Numbered from the stretch's first letter, positions 35,204-45,093 are shown. The stretch is DNA of 64,000 nucleotides from Streptococcus parasanguinis (GCA_905188195.1 CAJJKY010000003.1:62001-126000), one strand, 5' to 3'. The notes: generated by a model not told the origin, from the letters alone. Made by a program: numbers and translations.

Positions 35204-36013
35204 ATGTCTCACATTCGTCTCATCATCAGCGATATCGATGGCACCATCTTAAATGACCACCATCAGATTGATCCACAGTTGGCAGCATTGATCCCAGATT
35301 TAAAACGTGAAGAGATTCCTTTCGTGCTGGCCTCTGCTCGCTCTCCAAAAGGAATGGCACCCATTGCCAAAGAGCTCGGCATAGAAGACTGCCCCATGGC
35401 TTGTTACAATGGGGCCTTGATCCAAAAAGGAGAGCAGGTTCTTTTTGAGCATCCTTTGAACAAGAATGAAGCTCGTCAGTTTATCAACTGGGTCAACCAA
35501 CACTTCCCTCAAGTTTCGATCAACCTCTATAGTGGAAAAGACTGGATGACCGATCATCTTGACCAATGGAGCCAAGAGGAGGCCCGGATTACAGGAGAAA
35601 AACCTCTCATTCTTCCCCTATTGGATCCTTTGCTGGATACGACAAAGCCCCTCCACAAATTGCTCTTAATTGGAGATGCAGAAGAGATCCAAGCCCTCTA
35701 TCGTGCTATTTCTGCCGACGACTTCCCTTCTACCGCCTTTTATCTCTCCAAAGCCAACTACCTAGAAGTTACCGCTAAGCACGTCTCTAAAGAGGATGCT
35801 CTGGTTGAGCTCGCTAATCACTACCACTTGAGCTTAGAAGAAGTCCTCACCATGGGGGACAACTTCAATGACCTTCCTATGCTCAAAAAAGCAGGCATCG
35901 GTGTCGCTATGGGCAACGCTCCACAAGAAGTGAAAGAGGGAGCAGCAGTCGTGACAAAGACCAACAATGAAAACGGGGCTGGGCATGCGGTTGAAACCTA
36001 TGTGTTGATCTAG
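35204..36013 (+). CDS. HAD-superfamily (Cof type) phosphatase
   Basis: 269 residues. Motif I Ser-Asp-Ile-Asp-Gly-Thr-Ile near 9, cap of the type IIB class in the middle, and the motif IV segment Met-Gly-Asp-Asn-Phe-Asn-Asp-Leu-Pro-Met near 219. Usual substrates are sugar phosphates or flavin and pyridoxal phosphates. Co-transcribed with the DeoR gene. Confidence 0.93.
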   Translation: MSHIRLIISDIDGTILNDHHQIDPQLAALIPDLKREEIPFVLASARSPKGMAPIAKELGIEDCPMACYNGALIQKGEQVLFEHPLNKNEARQFINWVNQHFPQVSINLYSGKDWMTDHLDQWSQEEARITGEKPLILPLLDPLLDTTKPLHKLLLIGDAEEIQALYRAISADDFPSTAFYLSKANYLEVTAKHVSKEDALVELANHYHLSLEEVLTMGDNFNDLPMLKKAGIGVAMGNAPQEVKEGAAVVTKTNNENGAGHAVETYVLI

Positions 36014-36023
36014 TCATCCGTTT

Positions 36024-36060
36024 AAAAAGGACGTCGAGTATAATATCCGACGTCCTTTTT
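36024..36060. terminator. bidirectional terminator between the HAD gene and mleP
   Basis: AAAAAGGACGTCG/CGACGTCCTTTTT, 13-bp stem, 11-base loop, with A- and T-runs on both sides. Confidence 0.92.
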
Positions 36061-36103
36061 GACGAATGTATAGCACTAAAACTACATCATTTTCATATAA
36101 ATG

Positions 36104-37051
36104 CTATCCCAACAATGTCTGCAGAATTGGAACCACAATCACAAATAAGACTGTGCTGAGAGTGACCACATTCGTTGAAAACTCAACATCGCCTTTACCT
36201 TGATTGGCAAGAATAGGAAGAACTGCCAAAGCTGGTGTTGCTGATTGAATCATAAAGGTTCTAAATTCTGGTGCCACCATATTTGGAGAGAAGAACTTCA
36301 GAACCAAGAGCATGATGACAGGTGCAAGAATAAAACGACCAACCAGTGTGATAATGGTATCTTTATCAAAGCGAATCGTCTTAAGGCCTGCCTTAGCTAG
36401 GACGATACCGATATAGACAAGAGATAAGGGCGTTGTTAAACTACCAATATAAGTCAAGGTGCTTTCTGCAAAACTTGGAACAGGAATACGCAACACCAAA
36501 AAGACGAGGGCTACGAGAAAACCTAATAAAGGAGCTGGGAAAAGCTTCTTCCAATTAAATTTTTGAGCCTGTTTTGAAGCCCCTTCTTTACTATCAGAAG
36601 TCATCAGATAGACACCTAATGTCCAAGTAGATACTGTATTTGTAATATAATAAACCAAGAAGTAAGGAAGGGCTTGATTTCCAAACAGAGCGATATTTAA
36701 AGGCAAACCAATAAATATGGTATTAGCATTAACAAAGGTATTAATCATGGTTCCTCGACGACCTGGGCGCACTTTAAAAACTTTCACTGCGATAAAGGCC
36801 GCTAGGTAACCAAGAATGAAGGCGATAAACGTATACAACAAACCGCCAGACAAGCTAATCAATTTATCTAAAGTTAAATATTTAAGAACAGAGGTAAAAA
36901 TTGCAACAGGCATGGCCACGTTCATAATCAATTTAGATAAGTCATTTCCAAAACTCTCTTGAAACCAACCTCGGACTTGCAAGAAATAACCAAGAATGAT
37001 GATGACGATAATGGGTACAATACTCTGAATTGACGTTAAAAAGATTTCCAT
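36104..37051 (-). CDS. mleP: AEC-family malate transporter
   Basis: 315 residues, about ten membrane segments in two inverted halves with a hydrophilic centre, as in auxin-efflux-carrier permeases. It directly follows the malolactic enzyme (83 bases), the standard arrangement for malate/lactate exchange. A second AEC gene in this window (48748) is a paralogue that shares the opening Ile-Phe-Leu-x-Ser-Ile. Confidence 0.9.
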   Translation of the reverse strand: MEIFLTSIQSIVPIIVIIILGYFLQVRGWFQESFGNDLSKLIMNVAMPVAIFTSVLKYLTLDKLISLSGGLLYTFIAFILGYLAAFIAVKVFKVRPGRRGTMINTFVNANTIFIGLPLNIALFGNQALPYFLVYYITNTVSTWTLGVYLMTSDSKEGASKQAQKFNWKKLFPAPLLGFLVALVFLVLRIPVPSFAESTLTYIGSLTTPLSLVYIGIVLAKAGLKTIRFDKDTIITLVGRFILAPVIMLLVLKFFSPNMVAPEFRTFMIQSATPALAVLPILANQGKGDVEFSTNVVTLSTVLFVIVVPILQTLLG

Positions 37052-37134
37052 AGTCTCCCTTTCTATCTAACAGGACATACAAGAAAAGGTGTACAAGGCA
37101 TCCAGTCGCACTCGTACACCTCCATTAAATTTAC

Positions 37135-38760
37135 TTATTTATATTCTGGATACCATTTCAAATCACGTACCGCTTTAGCCATATCTGTTTCTTGAGCACG
37201 CGCAAGACCTTGTTCTTGCGCTTTTTTAGCAACTGCTTCTGCTACTTTGATAGAAACATCAGCTACATACTTGAATGGAGGTAAGACTGGTGCTCCTGGT
37301 TCGCCTGGATTGACAATCCCACTCAATGAATGTGCGGCTGCTCCAATCATTTCATCCGTCAAAAGACTCGCTTCAGAAGCCAGCATACCAAGTCCAAGAC
37401 CTGGGTAAATCAGGGCATTATTCGCTTGACCAATCACGTAGTCCACACCTTTATAGGAAACTGTACCAGCTGGAATTCCTGTTGCAACAAATGCTTTCCC
37501 GTCTGACCATTCGATCAAATCTTTGGCACTTGCCTCAGCTAGTTTGGTCGGGTTTGACAATGGGAAAATGATAGGACGTTCAGTGTTTTCACACATAGCT
37601 TCTACAATTTCTTTTGTGAAAGTATTCGGCTGAGTTGAAGTTCCCACAAGAATGGTTGGTTTAACCGTCTTCACTACTTCAAGAAGGTCCGTCAACTGAT
37701 CTGCATTGGCAAAATCAGAACGTTTCTTAGCAAATGGTTTTTGTTGCGGCGTTAAGTCATCCATATCATCAAAAAGGAGACCTTGTTTGTCGACCATAAA
37801 GAAGCGTTTATAAGCTTCTTCTTCAGGTAGACCTTCACTAACCATTTCACGAAGGACACGAGAAGCAATCCCTGCACCAGCAGTCCCACCACCATAGCAG
37901 AGATAAACTTGATCCGTTAATTTTTCACCTGTAATATCCAATGCCCCAAAGATCCCACCTAGGGTAACAATACCAGTTCCTTGGATATCATCGTTAAAGG
38001 TTGGGATTTGCTTCCGGTATTTTTCAAGGATGTTAGCAGCATTTAAGCGACCAAAATCTTCCCAGTGCAGATAGAGTTTAGGGAAGAGGCGTTCTGCAGT
38101 TTGAACAAATTGATCGATAAAATCATAATAACGATCTCCACGCACACGTTCGTGACGATTTCCTAAGTAATTAGGATTGTTACGCAATTCTTCACGGTTG
38201 GTACCTGCATCAATGACCAAAGGAAGCACCGTTGAAGGATCGATTCCTGCAGCTCCAGTATAGACCATCAATTTCCCAACAGAAATATCAACACCATTTG
38301 TACCCCAGTCACCAATACCGAGAATACCTTCTGCATCTGTCACAACAATAAGACGAATTTCACGGTCCCCTGCTGCATTTTTCAAAGTTGCTTCGATATT
38401 TTCAGGATGATTGATATCAAGATATGCGGCATATTGTGGATCTACAAAGAGATCGCTATACCCTTCAATGGTATCAGCAATAGTTGGATCATAGACAATT
38501 GGGTTAAACTCTTCCAAATGTTGAGCAAATAGGTAGTAAAATAGAGTACGATTTGTATTAAAAATTTCCATTAGGAACAAACGTTTTTCCAAATCATTAA
38601 CCTTTGTTTGCATTTGCGCATAAGTTTGCGCTGCTTGTTCTTCAATGGTTTGAACGTAAGGTGGCAAAAGGCCAATGAGACCTAATTTCTGACGTTCCTC
38701 CAAGGTAAAGGCAGTTCCTTTATTGAGGAAAGGGTTGTTTAAAATATCATGTGCAGTCAT
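37135..38760 (-). CDS. mleS: malolactic enzyme
   Basis: 541 residues; of two adjacent ATG codons I chose the second, which is 7 bases after AAGGAGG. NAD- and Mn-dependent conversion of L-malate to L-lactate and CO2. Malic-enzyme marks include Asp-Ala-Gly-Thr-Asn-Arg near 193, Asn-Asp-Asp-Ile-Gln-Gly-Thr-Gly near 258 and the nucleotide loop Gly-Gly-Gly-Thr-Ala-Gly-Ala-Gly near 293. It raises cytoplasmic pH and drives a proton gradient, aiding acid tolerance. Promoter on the minus strand with TATAAT near 38789 and a weak -35 TGTCAT, consistent with activation by a LysR protein. Confidence 0.96.
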   Translation of the reverse strand: MTAHDILNNPFLNKGTAFTLEERQKLGLIGLLPPYVQTIEEQAAQTYAQMQTKVNDLEKRLFLMEIFNTNRTLFYYLFAQHLEEFNPIVYDPTIADTIEGYSDLFVDPQYAAYLDINHPENIEATLKNAAGDREIRLIVVTDAEGILGIGDWGTNGVDISVGKLMVYTGAAGIDPSTVLPLVIDAGTNREELRNNPNYLGNRHERVRGDRYYDFIDQFVQTAERLFPKLYLHWEDFGRLNAANILEKYRKQIPTFNDDIQGTGIVTLGGIFGALDITGEKLTDQVYLCYGGGTAGAGIASRVLREMVSEGLPEEEAYKRFFMVDKQGLLFDDMDDLTPQQKPFAKKRSDFANADQLTDLLEVVKTVKPTILVGTSTQPNTFTKEIVEAMCENTERPIIFPLSNPTKLAEASAKDLIEWSDGKAFVATGIPAGTVSYKGVDYVIGQANNALIYPGLGLGMLASEASLLTDEMIGAAAHSLSGIVNPGEPGAPVLPPFKYVADVSIKVAEAVAKKAQEQGLARAQETDMAKAVRDLKWYPEYK

Positions 38761-38788
38761 CATGTGACCTCCTTATTAGTTTATTTTA

Positions 38789-38839
38789 TTATACCACTTA
38801 TTTGCATTAAATGACACTTTGTTCTATATATGATACAAT
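38789..38839. promoter_or_regulatory. divergent promoters of mleS and the XRE gene
   Basis: Leftward: TGTCAT-17-TATAAT to mleS. Rightward: ATGACA (38811-38816)-17-TACAAT (38834-38839). The two -35 regions overlap. The rightward start leaves about 300 bases before the XRE coding region; in 38840-39152 I see only a 31-codon frame without ribosome site and AT-rich sequence, so it is either a long leader or a small RNA. Confidence 0.6.
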
Positions 38840-39152
38840 ATGAATGAATCAGTCAATGAAAGTTCAGGCGATACAACCGAAAATGATGCGATTTCAAAAG
38901 ATAACAAAATAATAGGCTTATCCATCACTTCCTAGATAGTCATAGTCATCTCTTAAAAAAGCCTGTTCCTTTCCACCTTTTAGAAGGTTATTCTCATCAA
39001 AAGATCCACTGTTTTCAGGTATTCTTTTTTCTTCTTATGATGATCAATACCTATAAAAACCATAGATAATAAATCCAAAATATGTTTGTTATAAGATACT
39101 TTGTTTTGTTTAAGGTGTTATTTTTGTCATTTAAAACTTGTATTCTGGTTAC

Positions 39153-39503
39153 ATGAAAACAAAACATTATTTACAACGGTATATAGCGCAAAAGGTCAAA
39201 TATTTGCGAAAAAAACAAAACATGAGTCAAGAGGAGCTATCGGAACGGGCAGATCTTGGATTAAAATACATCAATCAATTGGAAAATCAAAACGTGAATC
39301 TGACCATTCACAGTCTTGAAAAAGTCATTTCTGCTCTTGAGTTAACGCCTGAAGAATTCTTCAATTTTAATTCACTTGAATCATCTTCAGATCCTAACGA
39401 CAATCTTTCACTTAAGAGAGTAAATATGAAAATTAAGCAACTTCCAGTTGGAAAAAGGGAGAAGATCCTAACGATTTTCGAAGATCTTTTAGATAGCCTT
39501 TAA
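39153..39503 (+). CDS. XRE-family helix-turn-helix regulator
   Basis: 116 residues from the ATG at 39153. Helix-turn-helix about residues 13-65 with Lys-Asn-Met-Ser-Gln-Glu-Glu-Leu-Ser-Glu and Gly-Leu-Lys-Tyr-Ile-Asn-Gln-Leu-Glu. Short acidic and basic tail with no sensor domain recognised. No clear ribosome site, so expression may be weak or the transcript short-leadered. It stands between mleS and the LysR gene; a role in malolactic control is possible but only positional. Confidence 0.82.
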   Translation: MKTKHYLQRYIAQKVKYLRKKQNMSQEELSERADLGLKYINQLENQNVNLTIHSLEKVISALELTPEEFFNFNSLESSSDPNDNLSLKRVNMKIKQLPVGKREKILTIFEDLLDSL

Positions 39504-39614
39504 TGGTCCTCTGACTCACCTCAGATTGTAACAAACAAAAAATCATATAGTCAAATTAGCTATCACGGATAATTTTTGCTTATCCATGTCTGTCTATTTA
39601 GAAGAGGGAGCCCA

Positions 39615-40490
39615 ATGAATCTTAAGGACTTTTATTATTTTCTTGATCTTAGTCAACAGCAATCCTTTACTGGGGTTGCCCAAAAACACGGGATCAGTCA
39701 ACCATCCGTTTCCTATGCGATTAAACGACTAGAAAAGGAATTTCACTGTCCATTAATCGCGCACGATCCTTCTCATCGTACTTTCAAATTGACGCCCCAA
39801 GGAGAAATCTTGCTACGACATATTCAAAAGGTCTTACCTGAGATTCAAGGGGCCAAAAAAGAGATCCTCCGGAGTCTCTCTCAATTCAATACGGTTGGTT
39901 TCCCACCAATCATCATTGACTATCTTGTCCGAAAACAACCCGCCTTTATCAGTAATGTTGCAGCTCTTCAAAGTATCCATCCTGTCCAAGAAGGATCTGT
40001 TGAACTTTTAGAAATGCTTTCCAAAGGAGAACTAGATGCTAGTTTTTTAGGGAGTTTAGAACCGATTAAAGATCATCGCTTCCAGGTAAGAGAAATGGCC
40101 AAACGAGATCTCTTCTATATCCTTCATCACAACCATCCACTAGCCTCAAAAAAAGTATTACAATTTTCAGACGTCATCGATGAAGATTTTATCATTCCAG
40201 ACGAGCACTTTGTTCATTTAAAAGCCTTTGAACAGTTGAATGAGCGCTATCACCATGAGGCTACGCCCTTCTTTCAGACGGATGATATTCAGCTTCTAAA
40301 ACAACTCCTTCGTAAACAAGTGGGGATCAGTTTACTAGCAGATCTTGCACTAACAGATGGTGAAGAAGAACTGATCGCGATTCCGATGGCAGAAAATGAA
40401 CGGATCAGCTTTTACGTTTCACTAGTTGAACCGAAGGAAAGTAATCTCAAACCGGAGGTCATCCAATTCTTTGAAAAATTACTAAACTAG
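39615..40490 (+). CDS. mleR: LysR-family regulator, probable MleR
   Basis: 291 residues from the ATG at 39615 after GAGGGAG. N-terminal LysR helix-turn-helix (Phe-Thr-Gly-Val-Ala-Gln-Lys-His-Gly-Ile-Ser-Gln-Pro-Ser-Val-Ser), then a substrate-binding fold. In lactic bacteria MleR activates mleSP in response to malate. The same-locus position supports that name, although the small XRE gene intervenes. Confidence 0.8.
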   Translation: MNLKDFYYFLDLSQQQSFTGVAQKHGISQPSVSYAIKRLEKEFHCPLIAHDPSHRTFKLTPQGEILLRHIQKVLPEIQGAKKEILRSLSQFNTVGFPPIIIDYLVRKQPAFISNVAALQSIHPVQEGSVELLEMLSKGELDASFLGSLEPIKDHRFQVREMAKRDLFYILHHNHPLASKKVLQFSDVIDEDFIIPDEHFVHLKAFEQLNERYHHEATPFFQTDDIQLLKQLLRKQVGISLLADLALTDGEEELIAIPMAENERISFYVSLVEPKESNLKPEVIQFFEKLLN

Positions 40491-40585
40491 TCGTAGTCTT
40501 TGTTCTTAGTGCTAATGCAGAAACATAAAAAAAGTGACTAGCTAGTATTTTTTACGACTAAAAAATAGAGTAGAAATGCCGATAA

Positions 40586-40627
40586 AATAAGGATTCCTGC
40601 AAATTTATGGGAATCCTATTTTCTTTT
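40586..40627 (+). terminator. terminator after mleR
   Basis: GGATTCC/GGAATCC stem with flanking A/T pairs, then TATTTTCTTTT. Confidence 0.75.
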
Positions 40628-40731
40628 GCACACTTTGTATATTTAAATTATTTTGTGAATATTTTTCTTGTTCGGTTTTTTATCAATAATTAGGGATATA
40701 AAAGTCGACAAAACCCTTGATTATTATACCG

Positions 40732-40760
40732 TTGACAAGTTTTTCAAAAACCTGTATGAT
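40732..40760 (+). promoter_or_regulatory. promoter of the VWA surface protein gene
   Basis: TTGACA (40732-40737), 17 bp, TATGAT (40755-40760): near-consensus, so probably constitutive and strong. Confidence 0.88.
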
Positions 40761-40791
40761 AGAAAAAAGTTTATTAAAAAGGGGACGTATT

Positions 40792-42222
40792 TTGAAAAAA
40801 TATACTATTTCACGTAAACAAACTTTAACTTTAGCTTCCGTTGTTTTAGGAACTGTCTTCACAGGAACGACTATTGCTTCTGCTGACGACGTTGCACCTA
40901 GCACAAGTCAAGCTGCTCCTACAGCTACTACAGCAGCAAAATCACCTATCACCACTGCAACAGAAGAAATCAATGCCAAAGCCAATGCCCCAGTTGTTCC
41001 TGCTGATAAAGCAAAAACTGGAGATGTCATCGCTGTGGATGTCCAAAAAACAGGCCCAGCTACTAAAACAGACGGTGGAGATACAACCACTACTTCAACA
41101 GCAACCATCAAAACCACTAGCTTAGCCGATCCAAACACACCTGTGGGCACTTCAAAACCAGTCTCTTCAACTAAGACAGCTACATCCACAAAAGAAACAG
41201 CTGACTACACTGAGACAACTACAGAAACTGTCAATAAAACAACTGTAGTCGAAGTGACAAAAGAAGCAGATATCGTCAATAAAAAAGAAGTCCAAGCAAC
41301 ATCCGACATCGTCTTTGTCATTGATAAATCAACTTCGATGGATTCACATATCAATGATACAATGAAGAACGTTGAGACCTTTGTTCGTAATTTATCTGCA
41401 AAAAATATCCAAGCACGCTTGGGATTGGTTGCATTTGAACGATCAGATCGTATACAATACTTTAATTTTAACGGATCAAAATTCACAACGGATCCAGAAA
41501 GTTTTATTTCTGCTCTGAAAACTATCAAAACCTATGGTGGTTATGAAAACACCACTGTTCCATTGCGCCACATCGCTACTTCAGAGTACTACAACTGGGG
41601 CACCGGAACAAACAATCATCGATTTGCATTCGTCATTACAGACGAGCCAATCGATATGAATACTCCATATAAGAATCCTCTCCCATCAAAAGAAGAAACT
41701 CTTCAATCATTGAAGGCAGCGAATATTTCCTTAACAGTTGTAGGACGCACAGTAGACCAGTCTGACTTTGCTCCATTGGTCAATGGAACAAATGGTCTCT
41801 ACTTAGATATCGACAAAAACTTTGCTGACTTGTTGAACGTTCAATTTGCCAATAAAGTCGTTGAAACTGTCCAAAAAGGTCGTGTCTTCAAGGTACAAAC
41901 AGACAAGTATGAGTTGATCTCAAAAACTCATCGTGTGGCGAAAGTAAAACCACAAACTCCTAGCATCCAAACGCCTGCAACACCGACCCCTACCCCTCAA
42001 AAACCAGCTGTTGTAACACCTGCGAAACCGACAGTATTCACACCAGCTAAAAACGAGCCTGCCAAAACAGCAGTCTATATCGCACCAGCAGCTCTTCCTC
42101 AAAAAGCAGCAAGTCTTCCAAATACAGGAAGCAAAAACTCCATTGCTTTGACGACTCTTGGTCTTGGTTTTCTTAGCATGGGTGCTGCCTTCGGCCTCTC
42201 TCGTAAAACAAAGAAAGACTAA
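40792..42222 (+). CDS. LPXTG-anchored surface protein with VWA domain
   Basis: 476 residues from a TTG at 40792, preceded by AAAGGGGACG; this start gives a proper signal peptide (Lys-Lys-Tyr-Thr-Ile-Ser-Arg-Lys, then a hydrophobic core to about 30, cleaved near Ala-Ser-Ala). A Thr/Ala-rich stalk covers about 30-165. The von Willebrand A domain (about 172-365) has the metal site Asp-Lys-Ser-Thr-Ser. A Pro/Thr-rich wall-spanning stretch (about 390-435) leads to Leu-Pro-Asn-Thr-Gly near 442, a hydrophobic segment and a charged tail. Expected role: adhesion to a host protein. Transcribed alone between two terminators. Confidence 0.93.
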   Translation: MKKYTISRKQTLTLASVVLGTVFTGTTIASADDVAPSTSQAAPTATTAAKSPITTATEEINAKANAPVVPADKAKTGDVIAVDVQKTGPATKTDGGDTTTTSTATIKTTSLADPNTPVGTSKPVSSTKTATSTKETADYTETTTETVNKTTVVEVTKEADIVNKKEVQATSDIVFVIDKSTSMDSHINDTMKNVETFVRNLSAKNIQARLGLVAFERSDRIQYFNFNGSKFTTDPESFISALKTIKTYGGYENTTVPLRHIATSEYYNWGTGTNNHRFAFVITDEPIDMNTPYKNPLPSKEETLQSLKAANISLTVVGRTVDQSDFAPLVNGTNGLYLDIDKNFADLLNVQFANKVVETVQKGRVFKVQTDKYELISKTHRVAKVKPQTPSIQTPATPTPTPQKPAVVTPAKPTVFTPAKNEPAKTAVYIAPAALPQKAASLPNTGSKNSIALTTLGLGFLSMGAAFGLSRKTKKD

Positions 42223-42226
42223 TATG

Positions 42227-42257
42227 AAAAAGCCTAATCATCTGATTAGGCCTTTTT
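42227..42257 (+). terminator. terminator after the VWA gene
   Basis: AAAAAGCCTAATCA and its complement with a two-base loop, followed by TTTTT. Confidence 0.92.
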
Positions 42258-42378
42258 AGCTCTGTACGAATGATTCCTGTTTGCCATTTTCATCAGGAAT
42301 GTTAGATTCTTCAACTTCTACCAAAAGATTCTTGTCCTCCACTATGATATAATAGGGACAGTACAAGGGAGGAAACCA

Positions 42379-45093
42379 ATGTTACAAGAACTAGCCTTTA
42401 CAGGTCAATGGAGACACTATCAAAAACGCGTTCTCGATAAGAGCGACGCTTTTATGGCAGATGGCCACCTGCATTTGGTAGCAGCTCCTGGCTCTGGAAA
42501 AACAACCCTGGGAATCGAATTTATCAGACGCTTTGGCCAGCCAACCCTGATCTTGGCTCCTACGGTCACCATTCGTCAGCAATGGGTGGACCGGATTATC
42601 CAAGCATTCTTGAGTGATGAAAGCCAAGCGGAGCAATTGATCTCTCAGGACCTCAAACATCCTAAGCTGATTACAGTGGCTACCTATCAGGCCCTACACA
42701 GCGCCGTGAACCAAGTCGTCGGTCAATCACAAGCTGAGGATACCGATGACCAGGCAGAGATTGAAACATTTGATTTCAAAGGCTTTGATATCTTTACTAC
42801 TTTCAAATCCATCTCACTCGGGACCCTTTGTTTAGATGAGTGTCATCACCTGCGCAATGAATGGTGGAAGAGTTTGGAAGCCTTTCGTCAGGCCTTCCCA
42901 GACTTAAAGATGATCTCCCTTACCGCCACCCCGCCCTATGAAGGGGATCCTGCCCTTTGGGATCGCTATATCCGCATGTGTGGTGAGATCGATGAGGAAA
43001 TTACGGTTCCCGAATTGGTCAAGGAAGATACCCTTTGTCCCCACCAAGACTATGTCTACTTTGCCTTTCCAACCAAGGAAGAGCAAGAGCAATTGGATGC
43101 CTTTAGCCAACAAAAGAATGCTCTCTTGCAACAACTGACTTCCGATCCCCTCTTTTGCCAACACCTCCAAAACTGCCAAGCCTTATCTGGTCAGATCAGC
43201 GACGATGAATTGCTCAATGAGCCCAAGTATCTCTCTGCTACCCTGATCTTTCTTCGAAGCAAGGGAATCGCCTTTCCCAAACGTTTCCAGGACCTTTTAG
43301 GAGCCAAGAAACTACCTGCTTTCACCCTGGACTGGCTTGAAATTCTCCTGCAAGGCCTGCTCTTTCAGGTGCCTCACTGGTACAATCTACCTGAGGAATA
43401 CGAGAAGCAACTGCTTCATGAATTAAAAGCAGCCAGCTTGATCGATCGAAAACAAGTCAAACTGGTCCGCAACAAAAAACAAGACCTTCTGCTCAACCAA
43501 TCCCTCGGAAAACTAAATGCCGTCCGAGAAATTTTCAAGGCCGAACACCAGGCTCTTGGAAGCCGACTGCGCCAACTGGTGCTAACAGACTATATTCGTC
43601 AAGACTTTGAAGTTCATCTAGGGGACAAGGAGGCCCAATTCACTCAGTTGGGAGTTCTCTCCTATTTTGAATCCATTCGCAGAGAAAGCCTAGAGCTAAC
43701 GACTCCTCCTGCCATCGCTGTCCTAACAGGTAGTATCGTCATCATCCCGACAGTTGCTAAGCCAAGACTAGAAGAGCTTCTTGGAGGGAATCGACTGACT
43801 TACCAAAACGTCGGCCAATTATCTCCTGATGACTTTCTCAAGGTTCGCTTGGTTGGTTCTCAACATGATTTGGTGACAGCTGTGACCCAGCTCTTTCAAG
43901 AAGGGCTCATCCAGGTTGTCATTGGAACCAAATCCCTTCTAGGAGAAGGCTGGGATGCTCCTTGCGTTAATTCCCTAATCCTAGCGAGCTTTGTCGGTAG
44001 TTTCATGCTCAGCAACCAAATGCGAGGCCGTGCCATCCGAGTGTGGCCTGAGGATCCAGACAAAACTAGTAACATCTGGCACCTGGTCTCCATTAATCTT
44101 TCCCTAAAGAAATGGTATGAAAAGTCCGATCTTGAAAAGGAAGAGATCGAAGCCATCACTGATCAGTTGAAAGAATACAGTCCTGATCTGGAGCTCTTAG
44201 AAAGACGGATGAAACAATTTTTAGGTCTCCATTACAAGGAGCCCTTCATCGAATCCGGTATCGAACGCCTAGCCTTTGACAATATCCGCTATACCAAAAA
44301 ACAGTTGCAGAAACTCAATGAAGAAACCTTAGAGCGCTCCACCCATCGTCAAGAACTCCGAGATGGCTGGCAAAAAGCCCTGCCGATTGTTGAGAATATG
44401 GAGATTGCAAATGAGGTCCAAGTGGATAAACACTTCCTGCCTCTGGCCCTATTCTTCGATGCCAGAAAGCTGGCTCGTTGGCTGACGGCCGCCACTTTGA
44501 CCGATGCTTTCGCCAACCTTTTTTACTATTCACATAGAGGAGGAGGGAATAAAGCGTCTCTAATTCTTCTATTCGTTTTAGCTGTTCTCGCTCTCCTTGC
44601 CTGGCTCCGCTACTATCTCTATAAGAGCCCTTATAAACGGTTAGAGGTCTTTGGACAAGCTATTCACCAAGCCTTGCTCCTCTCTGGGCATATTCAAACC
44701 CAGGAGACCCGTATCCAAGTCGTACGAGACAGAAAGGATGCCATCAACACGCTGATCTATTTGAAGGGCGGAACCATGCGGGAGAAGGAACTCTTCTCGC
44801 AAACTATGATCGAGTTTTTCGCGCCGATTGAAAATCAGCGCTATATCCTGAAAGCACAGGAAAAAGTATCCGATCAGACAGAATATTTCGCTGTACCAAG
44901 CCTCTTTGACAAACGGAAAGAGGATGCCCAAGCCTTTGTGGAGCAAATCCGAAAGAGCCTAGGCAAGTATACCCTCGTCTATACCCGAAGTGCGGAAGGT
45001 CGTGCTATTCTCCTTGATGCGCGCATTAAGGCCTTAGCCAACAAACAAGAGCGTACCTTCACCAAGAAACAAGTGATGTCGGATTTGAAATAA
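42379..45093 (+). CDS. superfamily 2 helicase-like protein with a C-terminal membrane segment
   Basis: 904 residues. Motif I Ala-Pro-Gly-Ser-Gly-Lys-Thr-Thr near 34, motif II Asp-Glu-Cys-His-His near 152, motif III Ser-Leu-Thr-Ala-Thr-Pro-Pro near 178, and the second RecA lobe with Gly-Glu-Gly-Trp-Asp-Ala-Pro and Gln-Met-Arg-Gly-Arg-Ala-Ile-Arg about 520-555. At about 725-745 lies a strongly hydrophobic run (Leu-Ile-Leu-Leu-Phe-Val-Leu-Ala-Val-Leu) followed by a basic tail of about 155 residues. A helicase tied to the membrane is unusual. It stands alone with its own ribosome site (GGGAGG) and terminator. A nucleic acid defence or DNA uptake role is possible, but nothing adjacent proves it. 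Confidence 0.8.
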   Translation: MLQELAFTGQWRHYQKRVLDKSDAFMADGHLHLVAAPGSGKTTLGIEFIRRFGQPTLILAPTVTIRQQWVDRIIQAFLSDESQAEQLISQDLKHPKLITVATYQALHSAVNQVVGQSQAEDTDDQAEIETFDFKGFDIFTTFKSISLGTLCLDECHHLRNEWWKSLEAFRQAFPDLKMISLTATPPYEGDPALWDRYIRMCGEIDEEITVPELVKEDTLCPHQDYVYFAFPTKEEQEQLDAFSQQKNALLQQLTSDPLFCQHLQNCQALSGQISDDELLNEPKYLSATLIFLRSKGIAFPKRFQDLLGAKKLPAFTLDWLEILLQGLLFQVPHWYNLPEEYEKQLLHELKAASLIDRKQVKLVRNKKQDLLLNQSLGKLNAVREIFKAEHQALGSRLRQLVLTDYIRQDFEVHLGDKEAQFTQLGVLSYFESIRRESLELTTPPAIAVLTGSIVIIPTVAKPRLEELLGGNRLTYQNVGQLSPDDFLKVRLVGSQHDLVTAVTQLFQEGLIQVVIGTKSLLGEGWDAPCVNSLILASFVGSFMLSNQMRGRAIRVWPEDPDKTSNIWHLVSINLSLKKWYEKSDLEKEEIEAITDQLKEYSPDLELLERRMKQFLGLHYKEPFIESGIERLAFDNIRYTKKQLQKLNEETLERSTHRQELRDGWQKALPIVENMEIANEVQVDKHFLPLALFFDARKLARWLTAATLTDAFANLFYYSHRGGGNKASLILLFVLAVLALLAWLRYYLYKSPYKRLEVFGQAIHQALLLSGHIQTQETRIQVVRDRKDAINTLIYLKGGTMREKELFSQTMIEFFAPIENQRYILKAQEKVSDQTEYFAVPSLFDKRKEDAQAFVEQIRKSLGKYTLVYTRSAEGRAILLDARIKALANKQERTFTKKQVMSDLK

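Noticed and set aside
38840..38935. 31-codon open frame directly after the rightward promoter in the malolactic locus
   Set aside because: No ribosome site, polar composition without homology, and the ATG lies one base after the -10; treated as leader or small RNA sequence.
42379..45093. Helicase gene as part of a known multi-gene defence system
   Set aside because: Neighbours are a surface protein and an alcohol dehydrogenase, both behind terminators; no nuclease, methylase or other partner is encoded nearby.
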